Source of the DNA: Manis javanica
Lineage: Eukaryota > Chordata > Mammalia > Pholidota > Manidae
Reading direction: 5' to 3'
NCBI RefSeq assembly: GCF_040802235.1
Contig: NC_133161.1
Location: 149,039,121-149,103,120, forward strand
DNA: 64,000 bases
Below the pieces are notes generated by a model. That model searched no databases. It was not told the origin of the DNA and saw only the letters and a program-made list of their open reading frames with translations. Made by a program: the position numbers and the translations under genes. How positions within the stretch are numbered: the first letter of the stretch is position 1; every line of letters begins with the position of its first letter. Positions 22,497-34,762 of the stretch are shown in pieces.

Positions 22497-22704
22497 GAGA
22501 AGGCGGCCTTGCCCTCCTCCACGTCCTTGCCCTTGGCCCCGGGCCCGGCCTTCCCGCAGAGGTTGACGGCGATGCACATGAGCAGGCCACACTTGTTCAG
22601 GAAGTAGCAGGTGATGTCCGCCACCACCAGGAGCAGGAAGAAGATGACAATGAGGATGCCCACGACGGCACCGGTGCCCAGGCCCGATGTGGGGCTGCCA
22701 TTGG
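22497..22704 (-). CDS. NCAM1: NCAM1 exon 16: transmembrane segment of NCAM-140/180
   Basis: A 208-nt exon; acceptor CACCCAG|CCAATGG, donor TTCTC|GTGAGTG. It reads A-NGSPTSGLGTG, then a single membrane helix (AVVGILIVIFFLLLVVADI), then TCYFLNKCGLLMCIAVNLCG and GKAGPGAKGKDVEEGKAAFS. The four cysteines just inside the membrane (TCYF, NKCG, LMCI, NLCG) correspond to the palmitoylated cysteines of NCAM. The helix has Phe where human has Val (IFFLLL) and Ala-Asp where human has Val-Asp. Exon 16 joins exon 14 (G+CC = Ala) when the GPI exon 15 is skipped. Confidence 0.98.
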
Positions 22705-22889
22705 CTGGGTGGGAGGGAAAGGAGAAAGGGCTGCGGTCAGCACGCCGAGACGCACGGCCCGTACCCTGCAGGGCACCAGTGCCGGGGGTCGGCGGAGCCC
22801 AAGGGACAGTCTGGCACTTGTGTCCAGAGTGGTGCCCTCCCTGGGAGATTTCTACGCCCAGGTGTTGAGGCAACAGGGCCTGTTTGTAT

Positions 22890-23010
22890 CTTCCAGAGGG
22901 AGGGACAGCAGCCTCATCTCACAGACAGGGGGACAGGCACAAGGCACCCAGCAGTTGGGGAGCCGGGACGGGAACTGTGCCTCCGTCCCTGCCCTCAACT
23001 TCTGAGCCCC
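22890..23010 (-). repeat. Probable MIR fragment
   Basis: CCTCATCTCACAGACAGGGGGACAGGCACAAGG and GAGCCGGGACGGGAACTGTGCCTCC resemble a decayed reverse-oriented MIR. The match is weak. Confidence 0.35.
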
Positions 23011-25134
23011 CCAGGTCCACTCAACTCATGTCCCCGTGAGCCCTGGGAGTGGTCAGGGACAGGGCCCCAACAATGGTAGCAGAGGGTTCCCAGGGCTTCC
23101 TTTGGGCTGTGGCGACACCACACACAGCCGGGTGCCCAGCATCCTACCCCATGGCATCTCCCGCTTCAGGAACATTCCAGAGGGTCCTGACATCGGAGCA
23201 CACGGGCTTCCTGCTGTCCTCCTTTGTTGCACCCAGAAAGACAAACGAAGCCCACCTGCTCTGGAGACATGGAGGCCTCCCCGGACCAGTGGGCGAGCGA
23301 GCGGTCCGGCAGCCCAGGCGCAGGCGCATGGGGTGAGTTGTGAGGGAAACCAGCGGGCTTACCAGAGACGCAAACCACACGGATCGGCGCGTTCACACTC
23401 AGGGCATCCGCACGCATTCCCACACCTGAGCAGGGCCCAGCACTCGCACCGTGGCTGGGCTCGCTTTGAATGCCAGCCTCTGTCAGGCTTCCCTGGGAGC
23501 TACAATCCCCCCGGGGCCCTGGGCTGTGGACAGCATTGCAGAAGGACCCCTGGTTCAGCTCCTGGGGCCTTGTGGGCGGCAGTGGACCTGCCGGCCACCT
23601 GCTGACCCCCACCAGTCTGGGAGACAGGGTCGCACTGCGCGGGAAGAGCTCTGCCTATAAGCTGATGTGGAATAATGGGAGTACGGGTCCTCCTGTGACA
23701 CTTCCTTTTTCTGGAAGGACAGGGTTCTGGGACTGGCAGCTCCACCCGACCACCAGACCATGTCTGAAGCTTTCTGTGCCTGCGGGGATCACCTGGGTCT
23801 ACTGGCTGGAGGCAGGAACAGTGGCTGACACTGCCCAGGCCTCGTGGTGCCTCTGCAGGGCACTGGGCCGGGCCCAGTGGCCTACCAGCCCCACATTCAC
23901 ACCATACCAGATGAGGGAAGCCATGGGTACCCAGGGTGCAGCACCACAGATGGGCTGTACCTTCTTCCTCATGCTGTCTGTTCCCAGGGGCTCTGCTCTG
24001 ACTGCCCCAGGATCCCGGCTCGGGTACCACAGAGCTTCCTCAGTGCCTGCCCTGCCTCACTGGCCTTACTGCAAACTTCAGGGTGGAGCGCAGCCCAGCA
24101 CGCCAGAGATGCCCAAGCATGCCTGGATTCCCAGCACCAGGGCACCAGGTCACAGCTGGGCTGAGCTGGTGAGGATCCTGAGCTCTCGGGTGTTTCTGGC
24201 TCCAGGGTCCTTGGTCTTGTTTCCCAGCCTTTCTCTCTCGGGCTCTGGCTGGTTCCAGCCGACCCCGCACTGGGGACCCCAGCCCACTCCCCAGGAAGGC
24301 CAGAGACCAGTAAGGGGCTCTGTGCTCAGGGCCCAGCTCTGGCCACCCTGTCTCACGGGCCTCCACGGTCAGCCAGTCAGGTCTTCCCCTGGCCGCTCAT
24401 TACGCAGAACAAAGCCATCTGCTCTCCTTCCCCATGGTCCTCACACTTTCCACCCAAATAAGCAGAAGGAAGAAATACAAGCCTTCTTGATCTCAGAATC
24501 CCGAAGCTGTTTCCCTGAACAGGGACAGAGTATGAGCCTTGGGCTGGCTCACCCTGCACCCCAGCACTGGGCTGGGGGCCCTGCAGCCCCTGACCAGCGC
24601 TCAGCAGGTGTGAAGTGCTCACCTCCTGAAGAAGGGCCAGAAGCACTGTGGGGGGAGAATGTGTATACTGGGGCTCAAGGGCACCAATCCTACATTCTGA
24701 GGTTTATACGCAAGTATGGTTTTAGGGCACTAATCACCTCTCTACAGAGGAAAATAAACCACTGCAAAGCTGCTCTGTGTAGGAGACAGAAGTCGTCCCA
24801 CCTGTGCTCTGGGCTCACGAGGGCCAGCTGGCCGGCACACTGGCCCTGAGTGTGAAGGCCATGAGCCCCGGGAAGAGCCCTGGGGGTGGAAAGTCCCACA
24901 TAGAGCAGGAAGCAAGGTGCTGGTCTCCCTCTGGGCAGGAAATCCAGATTCCCTCTCCTGGCCTGAAGGCCAGGTGGTGCCCCGTGGACTCTCACGTCCT
25001 CCCACAGGGCTCCCGGCACCAGCCTCCCCCAGCGGCTGACCTGCCGGGCGCGTGGCAGCCCCACCAGCCCAGCACGAAGGCTCTTCCCTGTCGCCCCTCA
25101 GCTCAGACGTTGCCTTGTCAGAGACCCCCCACCT

Positions 25135-25315
25135 CTTATCTACTCGACACCACCACACTGCCTGTATTATTGTCTTATTTTCCCTCTCTGCCGCTTTCTG
25201 TTCACTTACATGCCTTTTATGTGGCCACGCCCTCCAGAATGTACCTGCCTACGTGTCCCCAGCACCCAGGACAACTCAACTTAAGGAAACGTTCAAAGAA
25301 TACTTGTTGAAGAAA
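25135..25315 (+). repeat. L2 LINE 3' end
   Basis: TATTATTGTCTTATTTTCCCTCTCTGCC, CCCTCCAGAATGTACC, CCCCAGCACCCAGGACAACTCAACTTAAGG and AAAGAATACTTGTTGAAGAAACGAAC reproduce the order of the L2 3' region. Confidence 0.7.
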
Positions 25316-25799
25316 CGAACAGGGGTCGGTGTGGAGCTGAGAACGCTGACTCCAGACACTTAGACAAGTGCTATGAGGCGGAGGCAGTAGTCGTGTCTGG
25401 TGTCGCCACGGATGGAGACTGTGGGGCGGGGGGCAGACATGGGCTTGTGTGAGGAAGAGCTGGCGCACGGGGCTATGCAAACGGGGGGGAGGCTGCCCTG
25501 CTGGGTGGGCCCTGGTTGCTGGAGGGATTCAGGTGGGGGCTGGACAACGTCTGGCAGGGGGGCTGTAATGCTGGACTAGGACCCGCACTGGGCAGGGCCT
25601 GGGAGGGAGGATGCCCTCGAGTCCCCCTCAGCCGTGAGAGCGTGCCTCGCACGCCGTGCCATGCCCCCTCTCGGGGTGTGGACGCCCTAACGCTGAGGCC
25701 CTCTGCAGTGTGTACCGAGAAGGACTTAGTAGGTCCCATGTGTATTCACTGGTCCTGTGAGTTTCCTTTTCACAAAAAATACCTTTTAATTAAATGTTT

Positions 25800-25955
25800 T
25801 TTCACCTGCAGCATAATTCCTGGGGTGATTTGTTAAAAATTGAGATCGTGGGACCCCAGTTCTATTGAATCAGAGTTTCAGGGGGCGGCTCAGGAACCAG
25901 GATTCGATGGCACACTCAGGTGATCGTCATGCGCGCTAGAGCCTAAGGACCACTG
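25800..25955 (-). repeat. MER5A-like hAT DNA transposon fragment
   Basis: The segment runs TTTGTTAAAAATTGAGATCGTGGGACCCCAG, TATTGAATCAGAGTTTCAGGGGGCGGCTCAGG, CACTCAGGTGATCGTCATGCGCGCTAGAGCC and ends AAGGACCACTG. That is the order of a MER5-type non-autonomous hAT element read in reverse, including the CACTG terminal remnant. Confidence 0.8.
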
Positions 25956-28900
25956 TTTCTAGATCTTTCCGTCCCTGCGTTACGATGAGTAACAGCTGTT
26001 CCCATGACTCACCGCTCATGGGTGAGCTGTGGGGCCTCACCTGGTAACCTTGGCCTAACAGGTCCTGGGCGGAGAGCAAAGCCTCCCCCCCGCCAGGGAC
26101 CACCCGGCTCACCACAGGCGTCTACCCTGCTGGGGGAAGCAAGGTGCTCCTCAAACTGAAGGAAGCGTACGTACAGCTTTTACAAAAAGGAGCTGTGAGT
26201 CAGGGAAACCCTGGGACAGGCGGAAGGATGTTCAAGTCAGGCCGGCACCCATCCCTTCCTGGAGGGCGCTTCCTGCAGGGCCGTCCAGCGTGGGAAGGCG
26301 AGGACAGAAGTCATCTCCTACACCCTACGTAACATGAAACGGCCTTCCGGGGTCTCTCCTGCGACCTTTCCTGACCCCCGGGCCCAGTGCACCCACACAC
26401 CAGTATGCAGGGAGTACTCTCGGGAGCAGTTTCCCCACAGCCTCGGGGTCAGCACGGTCCCGAGCAGGGAGCTGGTCGCCCCACGGTGGAGACCCACGTA
26501 TGCCTGCCTCAAACTGGGAGCCCGGGTCTCACGTTTGTTTTCCAAGCGTCCCGGAGGGCTGGAGGCACGGTGCCACGGGATCTCGGCGCAGAGGAAATGC
26601 CCCTTCCTCCCACAGCTCTCCCGACTGGGGGGCTGGGGCTCTGCTTTGCTCATATCCCCCGAACCCACCCGCTTGCTTCACCCTGGAATCTGCTAAACAG
26701 ATGGTTGGTCTCGGGGGCTTTGGGGAGGTGTCCAGCGAAGTGTGCTTATAAACAGAATAGGGCCTGCCACTGAGGACCTACCTCAGATGCGATCACAAGG
26801 CCACTCTGTGTGCCTCTGCCGTCGAGTTTGAAGGAAGCTTGAAATCAGGAGTGGTGTATCTGGTGGCCCAGAGGGTGCCCCTGGCCCCCAGTGACCCACC
26901 CCCTCCCAATCTGGGAAGGCACTTTGCTCCCCTGGCTGCTGGGAACTAGGGGAGTCAAGGAGGCGACGACCCGCAGCAGCTCCGGGGAGGCTGAGGGAGA
27001 TGTGTATCTCCTCCCCAGGGAGGAAAGGCACCCCCTTTACCAGACACCACCCCGCAGGCCACGAGTCCGGGTGCACTTAAATGGCTCCCTACAGCAGTCT
27101 AAGTTACCGGGTACGTGTGAGGCGCAGGAACCGACTTCTAGCACTCGGCAGACACGCAGCTATCAAAGAAGCCAAAGCACGCTGCTGGGTTCACAGGGGC
27201 TCTTATTTCCTTTAATGGTGCAAAGGCGTGAACTGCATAAAGGCCTTGCTGGTCATCTACATGTTAGCATTCTTAGAGGAAAACGTGGTCCAAACCTGCT
27301 GTGTAAATACCTCAAACCACGCAGAGAAGCCCTGCGGCATGTGGTGGGCGGGCAGCACAGGTTGGCACGTGGATGGGGGGCAGTGGGGGTGGGATGGGCA
27401 GAGGTGGGGGCCTGTGGGGGAAGCTCACTCCTGCAGGAGCTCTAGGGCCGCCCTCTCAGGGACCCCAGTGGGGCAGGGGCTGTGGCCACCATGAGGAGGC
27501 ATTGCGTGGGGGCGGGTGTACGCTAGTGCTGTCCTCAAGGGCACCTCATCACAAACCAGTCTGCCTGGGCGGGCCCACTGCGGTGACCCCAGAGCTGCTC
27601 AGGGGCCAGCTTGGCCCCAGGATGCGCTGAGGGGAGAGGGCCACATCAGGCCTCCCCACTCAGGGCCAGACCTCCAGACCCCCGTCAGGCACACTGACAC
27701 CGTCCCTGGCTCACAGGAGGGGCTGGGACCAGTGCGGGGCAGGCCCCGGAGACGGACCCTCTGAGTGAACACAGGATTCCTGCCCGCCACGGAATCCTGA
27801 GCGTGCTGGGAACCAGGGGACAGTGATGCGTGTCCTGCACGAGGGCCGGGCTGTCTTCCCCCTACGGGCCTAACAGCTCTCACCAAAGGGCCTGGGGTCC
27901 CCGCACACCTCTCCTCAGTGTTCCGACTTACACCCAGGAGCCAGGCCAGCTGCTGCCGGGTGTGAAGGGAGATCGGGCCCCGTGGGAGACTCGAGGTGGG
28001 GCCAGAGGCAGACGGGGCTTGAGCGACAGGCCTTGAGCCTTGGACCGTGGGCACTGGGCCCGCCACACAGGCAGCTCTGCCCCACAGACCACGGTCGTTT
28101 GTTCCCAATGGGAAAAGCTAGTCTTTGAACATTAAAAAATAACAACAGAACTGAAAAGTAAAGAAAGAACAAAAATCAAACTTCATAAAGATGAGCTGTG
28201 GAGAATGGCATGTGAGCACCGCGGAGGGAGGGCTCCTGCCAGTGGGGGGGTCCATCCCAACACACCCTGTTGTTCCTGAGCGGGAGGACGCCCCCCTCAG
28301 CTTTCACACAAGACTGTAGCACACACATGCCTTCCTCTCTGGGCACACGGGGAGGCAGGCTTCCCGAGGGCACAAAGAACCGGATGGGTTTTCCAGAGTG
28401 TGGACATGAAACTAAGACCGCTGACCAATAGGAGGACTGGGGCATCCGGGGAGTATGGTGGGCTGAGTCCCAGTTTATGGAAGTACAGCCTGCGCACTCT
28501 GGGGGTAGCTGCCCTGCCCTGGGGTGGAGGTGGCGGTGTGCAACTTGTGCCTGCCTCACAGCCCTTGCGACTGCAGGGGCTGATGCCATCATTGTGGGTC
28601 CCTGTTGGACCACAACCCCCCGAGACCTGGGTCTCCATGCTGATCCTGTGCGGCGGGGTCGCCCGGACTAGGAGACACACAGCTCGCAAGGCCGACAGTC
28701 TGTGCCCTGTTCAGAGGCAGCGTAAGGTGCTGGCTCTTGTCCCAGGGCCAGAGCGCCTCCCAGAACGTCTGGTCAGCTCTGGAAAGTGCCCAGCAGATCT
28801 GCCTTCTTTCACCGTACGGGCAGCAGCATGACTTCACCTGCCCGCGATGCCAGCAGGGCGCCGAGGAGAAGCCCTGTGGTTTGCTCCCTGGCCGGGCACT

Positions 28901-29363
28901 CAGTGCGAGCAAAGCCTGTGCTTGTTGGAGGGCAGGGCGGGGGTACAGCCTGGGGGGGCATGTGCGGTGGTTTTAGCAATCTGGTGCAAGCTTTAGGAGG
29001 CACTAGAAATCTTCCTCTGCTACCCTCGTTTCCAGGAAAGGACAAAAAGTGCAACAAGGGGCAGATGTACCCAAGCTTCTCAGGAAACCTAGCATATACT
29101 CTTTTTTTTTTTCTTTAGTGTTTAAAGAAAAGAGCTCCTGAGTAGTTTGTGCCGCTGTTGGGAAGGGGGCAAACTCCTTATGACGAGGCACAAGGGTGGC
29201 ACAAGGTCTTGAGGTCCAGCTCTTTCCAATCGCCAAGCCTTCCTCTTCCCCACGAGCAGGTGGCGGTGTGGCCTGCGGTCTGACAGGGCTCTTCACTGGG
29301 ACCACTGATCGCTCTCATAGGAACTGGGCTTTAAGCACATTTAATATTTTCGCGTTCAAGTTC

Positions 29364-29440
29364 CTAACAGAGCAAAATAACCACAGTGGGAAAAAGCAAT
29401 GAGACAAAGGTGCAGGACGCGGAGGAGCCTCCCAGCGTCG
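29364..29440 (-). CDS. NCAM1: NCAM1 exon 15: GPI-anchor signal and stop of NCAM-120
   Basis: Alternative last coding exon. The acceptor is GGCGCCGCAG|CGACGC; G from exon 14 plus CG makes Ala. It encodes 25 residues beginning ATLGGSSASCTF and ending in the hydrophobic VSLLFPTVVILLC before TAG (29364-29366). Small residues followed by a hydrophobic C-terminal tail are the pattern of a GPI-attachment signal that is cleaved in the ER. Human NCAM-120 ends in a clearly related ATLGGNSASYTF...LLLLC. Use of this exon with polyadenylation instead of splicing to exon 16 gives the glial/muscle GPI-linked form. The downstream 3'UTR end is not resolved. Confidence 0.95.
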
Positions 29441-31793
29441 CTGCGGCGCCAAGCAGCCGGTCCCCAGGGACAGCACGGTTGTTTGAAAACAAATGTGGCA
29501 GTGGGCACGTCCCAGTGACGTCCAAGGTGACGTGTGTGACGACAGGCACAGGGAGGGGGTGGGAGGAGGAAAGAGAAGGTAGAGACAGAAACAGAGAAAA
29601 AAATAGATAAAAGGAAAAAAATTAGGTCAAATACAGAAAACGCAAGAATCAAAGGTTAATTCAACTTAGTGAATCAAACCGACAACGGTTAGAGAAGCAG
29701 TCAGTGCGGTGTGACCGGGCTAGGCCGGCTCCGAAGCTCAGCGAGGTCAGAAGCGGCACAGCGGGGGCCTGGGCTCGGGGGCCAGCGAGCAAGTGACACC
29801 AGAGGGGGAACAGGAGCCCCACTGGCTGGACGGCACGGGGGTCTGCTGGGCGAGGGCTGCCCGTGGCTTGGAAGGGCTCTCGGATGGTCAGCGGTACTGC
29901 TCACAGCCTCCTCTCGAGGGCTGTCCGCATGCAGGGGGAGAGGGGTGTCTGAACGCTGCCCCGTCGGGGCAGGCTGCGCCTGGGGACGTCGGACTCTTTG
30001 TCCTGCTGCTCAGTGCCCAGCCCCGAGGGCCATTACAGATGGTCCGGTTCTGCGCCCTCACCGTCTACCCCCTGTGGGCCACAGAGCTCCCCCGGGAACG
30101 TACATCCTGTAACTCAGGTATTTTTCCTCAGGTCCCAAGACAACGGCCAGGTAAGTCCAATCGAGCACAGGGCCCCCTCCTTCGAGGACGTCTGCGGCGG
30201 AGCCACGGGGCCCTCGTGGGCCAGGGGAGCAGCCCCTCCAGTGCTCTCCCAGGTGACCGTGTGCCTGGGAGACACTCTGATGTCTGCAGCTGGGCTCCGG
30301 AGGACAAGATGCCCTGGACTTTCCGAACCTGACACATGGTGCCCCCAGCATGCCGACGTGGCATGTCCCCAGGAAGCCAGTGTCATTGGGAGTTTGTCCT
30401 GCTGCAAAGGGTTGGCCTCTAACCCTCAGCTCCTAAGTGTCCCATAAAAGTGAGCAGATCTGGACACACACTGGATTTCAAGGAAAAACCGACCAAACAA
30501 CAGGGTAAAAGGGGCAGAGGGAGGCGGGGCTGCCCACAGGACCCCGTGAGCAGTGGGACGGCACGTCTGCATTGGCGCTCACGGGCCTCGTCCTTGTCGC
30601 TGACCAGCTGACTGGTGCCTGCAGAGGCGCACGCATGCCAGCATATGCTCTGAGGGCCTCCAGCCAACGCAGGGGGCAGGACCGACCGACACTCCAGACC
30701 TGTGGCTCGAGGGCCACCTGCCAGTTCGCTGGACCACAGGTTTGCCAAACACACGCATTCGCGCACAGTCAGCTGTGGGAAACCACTGATCTCATTCTGT
30801 GGCCCCTCAACTAAACCATTTTCACACCTGCGGCCGTCAGTCTTAGCAGCCCGTACCCCTGCTGGCCTCTCTCCCACTGGGAAGGGCAGTCATGCCACGT
30901 GGCTGAGATGCCAGGCAAGTACTACAGACAGAGCCGGCATCACAGCACCCAGCCAAGGCCACAGGCAGACCGGAACATCTTCCTGCCGCACATGAGCACA
31001 GCAGAGAATTTATGGGACCCCCGCTAACAAGCTGCGGCTGGATGGTCTATGCCCACCTCTCCTGCCTGCGGCTGGTCTGGAAAAGCAGACATGATGCTGA
31101 ACATCTCCTGAGCAGCTTGGGCCCTGAAGAGACTGGCCACCGGCAGGGTAGCTGGGCCAGAAAGCAGAACTCGCACTTCAATTCCCACCCCTGAGCTGAC
31201 CTGATCCCTAGAGGTGGGTCTGCATCTCCCAGGATGTATTTCCGGACCGCCTCTCATGGATGGGGTTTCCCCAGTTGTTCTGTTTCAAGAGCTTCAATTT
31301 AATCTGCTTCAGTTGAGGGGCCCTTGGAAGGTAGGATTTTTAACCGAATGGGCACCATCTCTTTCTTCTCCAGGGTCCCCACAAGGAAGAGATTTGGGCC
31401 ATGGGTGAGCGGGTAAGCAAGCATCAGACAGGAAGGGCTTGGAAACGTCCCGTGGCTCTTGTACGACAGGGCCGAGGGCAGATGAGCTCTCAGAAAGCAA
31501 CCCTACTCAGCTCCTCCCGTCTGGGGGTGCCCCACGGACCGGCTTAGCATCCGGGCCTCGAGGCTGAATGGCACAGCACCATGCCCAGGACGCTTGGCCA
31601 AGCCTTCCTGGGGGTCCAGCACATCTCAACCCACCACAGGGAGAGGCACAAAGCAAAACTCAGCCTGGCGGGGAGACCGATCGCGAGCACGGCTGTAAGC
31701 AAGCAAGTCAGGGCTCGTTCAGGTGCGTTAGGGGTGCGGCACTTGTGCGTTAATTCAAAGCAGGAAACTCACGGAAAGCCGAGGGGCCAGTAC
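29441..31793 (-). other. NCAM1: NCAM1 intron between exons 14 and 15
   Basis: Intron with donor CCCAG|GTACTG and acceptor CGCCGCAG. An A-rich tract lies at about 29570-29650 (U-rich in the pre-mRNA, upstream of the exon 15 acceptor). No other exon is seen. Confidence 0.8.
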
Positions 31794-31974
31794 CTGGGAT
31801 GGCTGTGGGCTGGGCCGACGTCCTGAACACAAAGTGAGCCGCCTTGGACTTCCCCTGCTGGTTCTCGGCCACCACGTAGACCTCGTACTCAGCGTTCCAG
31901 TCCAGGGCCTTGAGCATGACGTGGTCACTGCCAGATGGGAGCCTGATCTCTGGTTTCCACTCGGAGGACAGCTT
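31794..31974 (-). CDS. NCAM1: NCAM1 exon 14: second half of FN3 domain 2
   Basis: A 181-nt exon (178 nt if the second of two tandem acceptors is used). It reads KLSSEWKPEIRLPSGSDHV, then MLKALDWNAEYEVYVVAENQ, QGKSKAAHFVFRTSAQPTAIP, and ends CCAG|GTACTG. WKPEI, the Tyr-corner DWNAEYEVYVVAEN and the FRT end are FN3 features. The ENQQGKS segment is the nucleotide-binding/FGFR-contact region described for NCAM FN3-2. The single G at the end is completed by CC of exon 16 or CG of exon 15, both Ala, so either C-terminus follows. MLKAL differs from human MLKSL. Confidence 0.97.
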
Positions 31975-34762
31975 CTGGGAGAGGCGGGGGGACGGCAAAC
32001 ACCAGGAGGCGTTAGACGGGGATGCTGGCAGGAAGCTAATTGGGAGAACTTCGGGGATCAGTAATCATAGTATAAAATAGTACAAATACAGGCAGTGAGA
32101 TGACAGGACACGGTGTTGATGCTTTCCCAGACCGAAAACCGGAGGATCCGCGGGTCAGGAGGTCCGCTGTGCATGTTTACGAATACAACACAATCCCAGT
32201 GTGCACGGGCCAACCTTCAGGACACGCAGGCACTCAGTGCCACCGTGTCCCCATGCCGCACTCTGGAATGCCAGGCACACAGGAGTAAGGATGTCCCGGA
32301 AGAGCAAAAAGCGAGTATGTTTCCGGTCCCACCTCACCATGCTGCCCATACTCCGGGGTGTGACTCCCTGCCTTGGCGTGGGGACCCTGCAGATCCCAGC
32401 TTTATTAAAAGTCACAGCCGTCATTTACTGAGCACCTAACAGTGGCCTCTGCCACTGCTGTCAGCCCAGCGCCAGGCCGCTCAGAGAGTCACAGGGAAGG
32501 TGGACTCCGCACAGCAGGGCACCACCTGGGGCCCAGGCTCAGACAGGAAGCTCGAGTCACCCACGCCTCCCTTTCCCAGCAAATGTTCTTTGCAGTTACA
32601 TCCTAACCATCTGCTGGTGCGTTTCTTCTGGGTGGGAGTTTGGAAAGCCAAGGTCTAGTGGGCACCTCCCTCGCAGGACCATGGTGGGAGGAGGTGTGCA
32701 GCCCGCCTGAGAGGCTGCAGACAGTTTCATGGCCATACGGCCGCCTACCTCTTCAGGCCCCACGGGAGGTGTGTGCTGGGCACACAAAAAGCTGGACAGG
32801 TGTTTATTCACTGACGGCTGTTCTTGGATGCGCAGAACACACTAGTAAAGTCACCCAGAGGGCATCTAGCCCCGGCCGAGGCTGGAGGAAGGGACCTCTT
32901 ACCACAGAGCCTCTGCCCAGGCAGAATAATCTGTGCCAGCAACAACATGCCTCAGGGGTGTGACGGCACAGATGACACAGCCCGGACACGCGAGGGGAAT
33001 GCCAGCTTCCCTAGAGTCTGACCAGGGAGCTGTGCTACAAGTCGGCTCACGTGTGTCACCACATGGTCCCGTTTCCATTTAAAACAAAGAAATTGAGCAG
33101 TCTGTCCTTTCTCGGAGAAGCTTCATCGTGCAAGCAACGACCAGAACGCAAAGCAAACACTACATACCGTATGATGCTCACGACACATATTAACAGCGCT
33201 TAGCAAATGTTATGTTTTCTGAAGTGGAAGAGAGGATGGTTAAGGCTGCTGAAATCGGATGGATCTCAGCATTTTGCCCTGTTGACTTCCCAGCAGAGGC
33301 CTGCCTGGGGCGGCCCCAACAGCTCTCCCGGGGAACCAAGCCCTGGGTGGGGGGGCATCTGCAGCTGTGGCCTGCGTCTAGCAGTCGTGGTCTACAGTCA
33401 CCATGCACATTACCAGGCGCATTTCAGGCTCTCTGCTCTTATTATACCTAATCTTCGCAACAACTCAACAAGCTATTTCATTCCCATTACAGATGGGAGA
33501 AATGGATGTTTTGGAAGACTGGGTGACCTGTTCAGGCACAGGCTGTAAGTGGAGAAGCTGGAATTGAATCCCGTGTCTGTCGAGGCCACATTAGTATGAC
33601 AACAGCCAGAACATGCCACTTTCCCACACTGCCCACTTCCAGTGACCTACGTGGGGCCACCTGCTCCACAGCGAAAGCCACAGGGACCTCCCACGCAGCG
33701 GTGCCTCTGGGAAGGCGGTGCTGGCCGCAGGGAGGCTGACGGGGGCTCCTCCCTGACATCAGCCTCAGGCTCAGGCCTGGCTTCACGATCAAGCGGGAGA
33801 GGGCTGAGTGAAGACCGGGTCTGCCCGCCAGCTGGAGCGAGCCTGGCATGGCAGAGAGGCACTGACTCGACTTCCTGGAAAAAGCTTTTCTTGGGGGCTA
33901 TCTGAAGAAAGGAAACTGCTCTCTGGTCATTTCCTACTGGCCAGAAGCCCTAGCAAGAGACTGTTCCCAGTGCTCAGACGCTACGTCGGGATTTCCCAGC
34001 ATCTGGTTGCAGTGGACAATGGCCACGTGTCATGGTAAAACAAAAAGGGGGAGACTGATTCTCAGCTTGGGGTTGGGTGAAGGGCAGAGTGAAGGGGTGG
34101 CTGCAGGCCAGGGCCGGGCTCACTGTTCACAGGACTGGGGCAGCTGAGGTGGGGCTGAAGAGCAGCAAAGAGAAGCCTGTGGGTCGGGACTGGACGGCAG
34201 CCCCGGGCCCTGTGACTTGGTCACACAGAGCCGGATCCGCTCTCTGCTCACCTGGCTGCGCGTGATGAGCACTTTGTACCTGTGGAAGCCCCGGCTACTT
34301 CCCCCGTGGAGGGGGCGCAATCCTAAGACCAGGCTCATGGGGTTCTTGTGGAGAGGTGCATGTGACGGGGCCCAGCCCCTGACACACTCATCACAGGCAG
34401 CGATCACCACGTATCAGTGCGTCACAGGCAAAGAGGACGGGCAACAGCAAAGCAACACTGAAGCAGCAGAATGTGCGAGGGATGAAGTAGTCAGGAAAAG
34501 TGGTGCTTGCCCGGCCGCGGTCCGAGTTCATCACCACGGCCGTTCCACAGACTTTAGAAGGGCCCGGGTGTGGGCACGGCCTGAGAGCTGTGGGTCCCCC
34601 TCGGGATGCTAAACCCTGACCAGGGCCTCCGAGCTGAAGGCAAGAGACAGAGTGACTTTGTCCTGCCCCCGCCCACTCCTGCCTGCTTGGCCTTTGCATG
34701 CTGTTGCCCTGGCAAGATGGGGTTGGGCTGCAGGGGCAAAGGCAGGGATGGAGGCCACTCAC
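31975..34762 (-). other. NCAM1: NCAM1 intron 13
   Basis: Intron inside the FN3-2 coding region (donor GCG|GTGAGT, acceptor CTCCCAG). It contains a MIR copy at its right half and a possible degenerate MIR/L2 at 32410-32520. No additional exon seen. Confidence 0.85.
33390..33600 (-). repeat. MIR SINE
   Basis: Nearly full-length reverse-oriented MIR: CTTATTATACCTAATCTTCGCAACAACTC, CCCATTACAGATGGGAGAAATG, CTGGGTGACCTGTTCAGGCACAGGCTGTAAGTGG and GGAATTGAATCCCGTGTCTGTC in order. Confidence 0.85.

Larger units (their letters stand above)
22705..29363 (-). other. NCAM1: NCAM1 intron between exon 15 and exon 16 (includes possible NCAM-120 3'UTR)
   Basis: For NCAM-140/180 this is part of the intron from exon 14 to exon 16. 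The part next to exon 15 would be the 3'UTR of NCAM-120. Candidate minus-strand hexamers AATAAG (27202-27207) and ATTAAA (27211-27216) lie about 2.1 kb after the exon 15 stop. I cannot decide whether they are used. The rest holds L2 and MER5-like repeats, a degenerate MIR at about 22890-23010, G-rich patches near 27370-27420 and a long plus-strand open frame. Confidence 0.6.
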
